NCBI GenBank assembly: GCA_030674185.1
Contig: CM060314.1
Coordinates: 26,518,391-26,582,390 of the forward strand
Length of the DNA stretch: 64,000 nucleotides
Direction of reading: 5' to 3'
Origin: Monoplex corrugatus
Lineage: Eukaryota; Mollusca; Gastropoda; Littorinimorpha; Ranellidae
Part shown: piece after piece, positions 55,640 through 64,000 of the stretch
Position numbering within the stretch: the first letter of the stretch is position 1
How the letters are laid out: each line of letters opens with the position of its first letter
Position numbers and translations under genes: made by a program
Notes under the pieces: generated by a model
Told to the model about the DNA's origin: nothing
The model's input: the letters and a program-made list of their open reading frames with translations, nothing else
The model's database searches: none

Positions 55640-55985
55640 GGAACTATCTAGGTAAGACCTCAGGACCTGGCCAGCTCATGGGTTTATATGCAGGCTTATG
55701 GCTAGTGCCGTGATCATTCTGGATCTCCATCACATGGCATCTGTGACGTTAGTGCGTATGGAATTCATTCCAAACGTGGAGATGTCGTCTTGAGAAACCG
55801 AAACTGAAACTGAAACATATGTTCAGTTTCAGTTTCAGTTTCTCAAGACGACTGCACGCTCGGAACGAATTCCATATGCACTAACGTCACAGGTGCCATG
55901 TGTATGGTGATCATGGCACAAGCCTTAAGCCTGCACATAAACCCATGCATGAGCTGGCCAGGTCCTGAGGCCCTACCTGGACTAT
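55640..55985. repeat. Long inverted repeat, arms about 170 bp, tail-to-tail
   Basis: Left arm 55640-55825 and right arm 55830-55985 are complementary over most of their length: CCTCAGGACCTGGCCAGCTC against GAGCTGGCCAGGTCCTGAGG (perfect), TGTGACGTTAGTGC against GCACTAACGTCACA, and CTTGAGAAACCGAAACTGAA against TTCAGTTTCAGTTTCTCAAG. The centre is ACATATGT. (GAAACT)n tails at the centre suggest two copies of one retroposon joined tail to tail, or a foldback element. Confidence 0.85.
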
Positions 55986-56139
55986 GTTTTACTTAGTCTA
56001 TGTGTTATACTGGTATTGTATCAGCATATCACCGAAATATAATTGGTTACATGTAAATGACATGTGTATCTGTGTATCTTATCTTCAGAAAAACGAACAT
56101 GTACATAAAGTATATAAATATATAAAATTAAACCCAAAG
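55986..56139. other. No gene seen
   Basis: Short AT-rich spacer before the LINE. Confidence 0.5.
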
Positions 56140-58316
56140 TCAAACTTAGAAACACCAAAATAGCAACATGGAACATTAGAACACTGTTGCAGAAAGGTAA
56201 ATTAGACAACATCAAAATGGAGATGGAAAGGCTTAACATCAGTATTTTAGGACTAGGGGAAGTGAGATGGAAGGGGGCAGGCATGATAACATCAGGAGAA
56301 TATACAGTGATATACTCTGGTGGTAATTCACATGAAAGAGGAGTAGGCATCATAATGGACAAAGACAAATCAAAAGCAGTTAAGGGATACTGGGCAGTGT
56401 CCGACAGAGTTTTGCTGGTGAAATTGAGAGGCAAACCATTTGATATCAACATCATACAGGTATATGCACCAACATCCGCAAGTACTCAGGAAGACATCGA
56501 CAACTTCTACGAAGTTTTAGAGATGGCCAAGGTCCAATGTAAATCACAAGAAGTTACAGTCATAATGGGAGATTTTAATGCTAAAGTGGGACAGGATAGG
56601 GTGGAGGATATAGTTGGACCTCAGGGCCTTGTACACAAAATGAAAGAGGGGGGAAGCTTGTAGAATGGGCACAGATGAATGAGTTCATAGTAGGAAACAC
56701 CTGGTTTGAGCAGCCTAACAGAAGAAAATGGACATGGATGAGTCCAGGAGATAATACCAAAAATCAGATTGACTACATCCTGATCAACATAAGATTTAGA
56801 AATTCTTTACTGTCAGCAAAAACACTACCAGGCGCAGATGCAACAGTGACCACAATCCTGTAGTGGGAAGGTTTAGGCTGAAATTGAGGAAAAGGAAACA
56901 GACCAAAAGCAACATCAAACTAAACCTTGGACTCTTAAAGACAGATGAAATGATACGTCAAAAATTTAATGTACATGTTCAAAACAAATTCAGTGCTCTG
57001 GAAGACGTTGGTGACAGTGAGGAACAATGGACAAAGTTGAGAAGTTCGATAAATGAAGCTTATGAAGAAATCCCTAAGGTAGTTAGAAAAGCAAAAAAGA
57101 GCTGGATGACTAATGAAATTTTGGGCTTGATGGAGGAAAGGAGGAGGGCAAAGAGAAACGAGGAGATATACAGGAAGATAAACAAAGAAATCAGGTATAG
57201 GTGCAATGAAGCTAAGGAAGCTTGGCTGAACACAAAAAAAATGAAGCTAAGGAAGCTTGGCTGAACACAAAATGCAAAGAGATAGAAGACCGACACAAAA
57301 TGGATCCTCAGGGTATGTACAGATGAATTGAAGAAATTGTCCACAGGAAAAATACATGCACATCAACTGGTTGCTTAAAAGCGAAAGATGGCACGCTTAT
57401 CATGGAAAAAGACAAAATACTGGACAGATGGGGAGAGTACATTAAAGACCTTTTTGAGGATGACAGAAACGAAGAACACATTATAAAAAAGAACTTTGAA
57501 GGACCACCCATAATGAAAGATGAAGTTAGAGCAGCACTGAAAAAGATGAAACCAGGAAAAGCCCCAGGACCAGACAACATTACTACAGAGATGATTGAAG
57601 CCCTGGAGGAATTTGGCATAGAAAAAATAACTCCTCCAAAATGAAATTAATGACACTGGAAAAATCCCCAAAGATATGTCAAAATCAATTTTCATTGCAC
57701 TTCCAAAGAAGACAGGGGCTATAGAATGCGAACTCCATCGCACAATCAGTTTGATGAGTCATGTAACAAAAATCCTGTTAAGAATAATCATGATGAGGAC
57801 AAGGAATAGAATCAAAAGAGAAATAGCAGAAGAACAGTGTGGATTTGTGGAAGGAAAAGGAACTATTAATGCCATATACATCCTAAGAACTATAATAGAG
57901 AGGTCAACTGAGATGAATAAGGATTTGTATTTATGCTTTGTTGACTATACCAAGGCTTTCGATCGGGTACGACTTGAAGAATTGATCAACCAGCTGGAGA
58001 GACTCAATGTTGATGGAAAAGATCTACGAATAATCAGGAATATGTACTGGGAACAAACAGCTGCAATGAGAATAGAAAACAATATAAGCTCTTTTCAAAA
58101 CATCAAAAGAGGAGTCAGACAGGGTTGTGTTTTGTCACCAGATCTATTTTCACTATACAGCGAAAACATCATGACAAACCTAGAAGAAGACCCTGGATTA
58201 AAGTTTGGAGGGAAAATGATAAACAAAATTAGGTACGCAGATGACACCGTGCTAATAGCAGAAAATGAAAGGGACCTACAAAACCTTGTGAATATACTTG
58301 AAATAGAAAGCAAAGG
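56140..58316 (+). pseudogene. RTE-like LINE: AP endonuclease and reverse transcriptase, damaged
   Basis: Endonuclease: KIATWNIRTLLQKGKLDNI (first motif), LGLGEVRWKGAGM, GIIMDKDKS, INIIQVYAPTS, IMGDFNAKVG, then KNQIDYILI; catalytic residues of the APE type are present in outline. A linker frame (56863-57264) ends at a 35-bp duplication. The RT has MKPGKAPGPDNITTEMI, then in another frame SIFIALPKKTGAIECE, FVDYTKAFDRV (motif A), GVRQGCVLSPDLFSLY, and IRYADDTVLIAEN (motif C, YADD). The frame continues to about 58316 and is cut by repeat R. At least four frameshifts/stops, so it is inactive. Resembles craniofacial-development-protein-2-like RTE elements. Confidence 0.8.
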
Positions 58317-58326
58317 TAAGGTGTTG

Positions 58327-58590
58327 GAACATTTTTTGAGGATCATTGCACTCAGGGAGGTTACATTTGTGCTCACTTTTTGTTTGTTTGTTTGTTGTTG
58401 TTTTTTTTGTTGTTTTTTTGTGGTTGTTGTTGTTTGTTTTGTTTTTTTGTCGTCCCATTTTCTACGCCACTTAATGGCCACAGAAGCTGAAACAGTTTTT
58501 ACTATGCGATGATGATGATGTCGATGTGGATGATAATCATGATGCTATGGAGTTCCATCTGGGACTGAGAATGCGTGACAGGGTTGTTCC
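58327..58590 (+). repeat. Dispersed repeat R, copy 2, interrupted by a GTTT-rich run
   Basis: Same ordered words as 47625-47815, with an insertion of T/G-rich simple sequence at about 58375-58455. Confidence 0.7.
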
Positions 58591-58729
58591 TGTTGTTATT
58601 GGGTCGACGTGCATTTATTCACATATCTACCTTTCTCTCTCATGGTTCTGTACATGAAGTGCATGACCCATTGGCGTATATGTATCATCATCATCATCAT
58701 CATCATCATTATCATCATCATCATCATGT
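58591..58729. repeat. Spacer with (ATC)n tail
   Basis: 58684-58729 is (ATC)n with one ATT; it is the 3' tail (as (GAT)n) of the minus-strand LINE fragment that follows. Confidence 0.8.
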
Positions 58730-59310
58730 GCCCTGTCGCATGGCGTAGGCCCTCCACACGAATATATCCCCTGTCGTTGCAAGCACATCTCCACCCTCTC
58801 TGTCCTCAGCCACCCTGCAAGTCTGTCCAATATTTTCTCCCTGGGTCTACCTGATGTTCTCTTTCCCTCCAGCTTTCCTGTTGTGACCAGGTGCTCTAAT
58901 TCTCCTTTCCTCATAAAATGGCCTATAAATGTTGCCTGTCTTTTGCTAATCTTCTTCATGAATGATCTTCTTGTGTCTGCGTCCTTCAAGACTGTCTCGT
59001 TTGTTTTCCTTGCTGTCCATAGATCTCTCAACATTCTTCTTAGAAACCCATTTCAGTTGCCTCAACGTGCTTCTGGCTTTGCGTGTTGACTGTCCATGCC
59101 TCACAATCGCACAACAATATCAGTTCTATATAACATTCAAGAACTCTCTTCCTGATGATAATTGATAGGCATTTATTGGTAAGAACATATTTCATCTTAT
59201 TGAATGCTGGCTATTTCTAGTGTGCATCTACCGTCTAGTGAGATGACCGTTCCCAGATATTTAAACTTATCAACCTGTCTCACAGCTGTGCCGTTTGCTG
59301 TTATTGTGCA
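58730..59310 (-). pseudogene. RTE-like LINE 3' fragment (family 2), copy 3
   Basis: Minus-strand order: SSCTITANGTAVRQVDKFKY then LGTVISLDGRC, VLTNKCLSIIIRKRVLECY, CEAWTVNTQSQ, LRRMLRDLWTARKTNETVL, KRQATFIGHFMRKGELEHL, TGKLEGKRTSGRPREKILD. This is the same region as copies at 8958 and 48733, with more of the upstream motif-E part (KYLGTVIS). Faces the LINE at 56140-58316 tail to tail. Confidence 0.75.
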
Positions 59311-59316
59311 TGAGGA

Positions 59317-61836
<2,520 letters not shown>

Positions 61837-62061
61837 ACATACATACACAAAAACAAACAAAAAAAAGCAAACAAAAAACAAACAAACAAACAAAAACCCA
61901 CAACGAAAACAAAAGTGACAAAAGAAATTAAACAAAACAGCAACAAAAACAAAAGAGACAACAACAGGAAAACAACAACTTAAAAATATTTTCACTCATG
62001 TACTGTCTCCCGTTTCACATGAAATAATTCCAGTATAGAAAGGCAGATGAAATACACCAAA

Positions 62062-62190
<129 letters not shown>

Positions 62191-62192
62191 CG

Positions 62193-64000
62193 GGATTAAG
62201 TTGCCATCAATTCCAGTAAAGCTAGAAAATAACCCTTTTCCTAGCTCACTAAAAAAAGCAGAAGCTTTTGCAGACGTGTTTGCTGAGACCTGTCGTGTAG
62301 AAGGACTTCCTGTCTCTAGTAGAGACTATAGGGAACGAGAAGAAAAGAAAGATGTATATAAGGATCCTGCCTCTGACAATACTCACTACATAAATGCATC
62401 ACTCACACTTCAAGAATTAAAAGATGCCATTCAGTCCCTTCCAAGTAAAAAAACGTCAGTTGGACTAGATGCAATTTCCAATGAGATGCTGAAAAATTTA
62501 CCAGAAAATTTTATAATTTTGCTACATGACATATTTAAAAAATGCTGGAATAGTGGGAAAATGCCCAACAACTGGAAAGAAACAATAGTGGTTCCTGTAC
62601 TAAAATCAGGTAAATGTAATACCGATCTGAAAAACTACAGGCCAATTGCATTAACATCACACGTATGTAAACTAATGGAGAAAATAATCTTAAAGAGACT
62701 GATGCACTATTGTGAAAAGAATAAAATAATACCAGTAAATCAGGCAGGATTTCGAAAAGGCAGGTCACCAGTAGAAATCCTAACAAAGCTAACTACTAAC
62801 ATAAAACAACAATTTGCAAGACGTCAATGTGTTTTAGCTACATTTTTTGATATAACGAAAGCATACGATCAAGTGTGGCACTCCAGATTGTTATTTAAAT
62901 TTAAAAGTATTGGGCTGACAGGTCACATTTTTGACTATGTTAAGTGTTTCTTAGAAAACAGAGTATTTCAAACGAGGATTGAAAATGTATATTCCACGAA
63001 ACGAATTCTTCAAATGGGTATCCCTCAGGGATCCGTTATAGCTCCCCTTCTTTTCATGATATTAATGCATGACTTACCCAGTAAAGTATCTAAGCATGTA
63101 GTTTTAGCTCAATATGCTGACGATTTATGCATGTGGATGCAGGTAAATATGAAAAGGAAAACTCCTTTGCGCTGTATTAATTATACTCGCAAATGCTACC
63201 AATTAGAACTTGATAAAATAGCATGATACATGGTAGAAAATGGGTTACATCTATCCCTGGAAAAATCGAAAATAGTTTTATTTAATAATGGAGCTAACCC
63301 AGTAAATATTCCCACTTTCAAACTGGGAGATACTCTTCTTCAGTTTAATGAGTCAATTAAATTCTTAGGAGTTTTTCTTACGGCAAAATTATCTTGGAAT
63401 CAGCATATTGAATACTTATTAACCAAAGCTCAAAAAAGTTTAAATTTCTTAAAAATAGTTCGCAAACAGGCATGGGGTCAAGATTCATCAACACTTGTTC
63501 ATCTTTGTAAATCGCTTGTTAGATCTAAATTAACCTATGCCCAAGAAATCTTCTTCAGTGCACCGAAACACTTACTGAAAAAACTGCAGAGCATAGATTG
63601 TAAAGGTTTCAAACTTGCACTGGGTCTTCCAATGCATGCTTCCTGTCTTCGCACATATAATGAAATCAAACTGTTGCCACTTGATGAGAAAGGAAAGTCG
63701 CTTCTACTAAATTTTTGTTAAGACACACCACTGTAGAAAACATCTCTGAAACAGAAATTAAACTGAGATCAGATACCGACTTTCCAAAAAGAGCTAAATC
63801 AATATCTTCACAGGTCACTCTTGCAACATACACATCTGACGTCATGAAAGGTTCAGGAATTGATCTACACGTAGATCCTGTATCTATAAGACCTTTCTTT
63901 TCGCCAGTACCCAGTTGGGAACTCCAAAGAGCACAATTTGACGTACATCACACTAACTTAAAAAAAGGAGACAATGTAAACTTACTGGCAAGTCAGGTTA
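62193..64000 (+). pseudogene. Jockey-like LINE reverse transcriptase, 5'-truncated, runs off the window
   Basis: Open for 341 codons from 62201. Motifs: LPSKKTSVGLDAISNEML (fingers), LKNYRPIALTSHVCKLMEKI, NQAGFRKGRSPVE, ATFFDITKAYDQVW (motif A), MGIPQGSVIAPLLFMILMHD (motif B), YADDLCMW (motif C). A TGA at 63224-63226 breaks the frame, which continues MVENGLHLSLEKSKIVLFNN, then ESIKFLGVFLTAKLSWNQHI (thumb). After a one-base shift near 63712-63720 it continues RHTTVENISETEIKLRS to the window end, where RNase H might follow. The 5' part (endonuclease) is missing, replaced by the CA array. Recent but disabled. Confidence 0.8.

Overview
This is eukaryotic nuclear DNA, most likely from a mollusc and probably a gastropod (perhaps a caenogastropod). 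The evidence is indirect. Genes are split by GT-AG introns of up to about 12 kb. CA/TG microsatellites are very dense. The repeat set (tRNA-headed SINEs, RTE-like and jockey-like LINEs, an R2/HERO-type LINE, a Penelope-like element, hAT, mariner and pogo/Tigger elements) resembles what I remember of gastropod genomes. No species is claimed. Most long open frames here are transposons, microsatellites or minisatellites rather than host genes.

Host genes. (1) An ANKRD10-like gene on the plus strand, 8312-35044, reconstructed as seven coding exons whose phases all agree (1224 nt, 407 aa if every exon is used). It has ankyrin repeats, an acidic stretch, a bipartite nuclear localisation signal and a C-terminus ending HGS, as I recall for vertebrate ANKRD10. 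Exons 2 and 3 look like a tandem exon duplication, and ankyrin spacing suggests they are mutually exclusive. (2) A small two-exon gene on the minus strand (18859-20178, 72 aa, unknown function) nested in ANKRD10 intron 4, starting from a CpG-rich region with a divergent coding-like frame on the other strand. (3) A two-exon beta-1,3-galactosyltransferase-like (GT31) gene on the minus strand, 45539-47495, 417 aa. (4) A second, broken GT31 copy just upstream in the same orientation, 49284-50502.

Layout. 1-3430: simple sequence and SINEs. 3571-7722: an RTE-like LINE remnant split by a HERO-type LINE with a matching 5-bp flank. 8312-35044: ANKRD10, its introns carrying a pogo/Tigger-like MITE with a SINE inside it, several SINEs, the nested gene pair, an internally deleted hAT element inserted in a mariner remnant, a satellite of about 370 bp and a 74-bp minisatellite. 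35045-43240: 3' flank with few repeats. 43240-45510: microsatellites and a 27/23-bp minisatellite ending beside the GT31 stop codon. 45539-50502: GT31 pair. 51500-59500: Penelope-like element, short tandem repeats, SINE, long inverted repeat, and RTE-like LINE pieces on both strands. 59510-62190: unassigned sequence and long CA arrays. 62193-64000: jockey-like LINE running off the window.

Nothing here forms an operon-like system. The points most worth following are the duplicated ankyrin exons, the nested small gene with its shared promoter region, and the precisely bounded nested transposons. Two local duplications (52667-52881 and 57207-57272) may be assembly errors.
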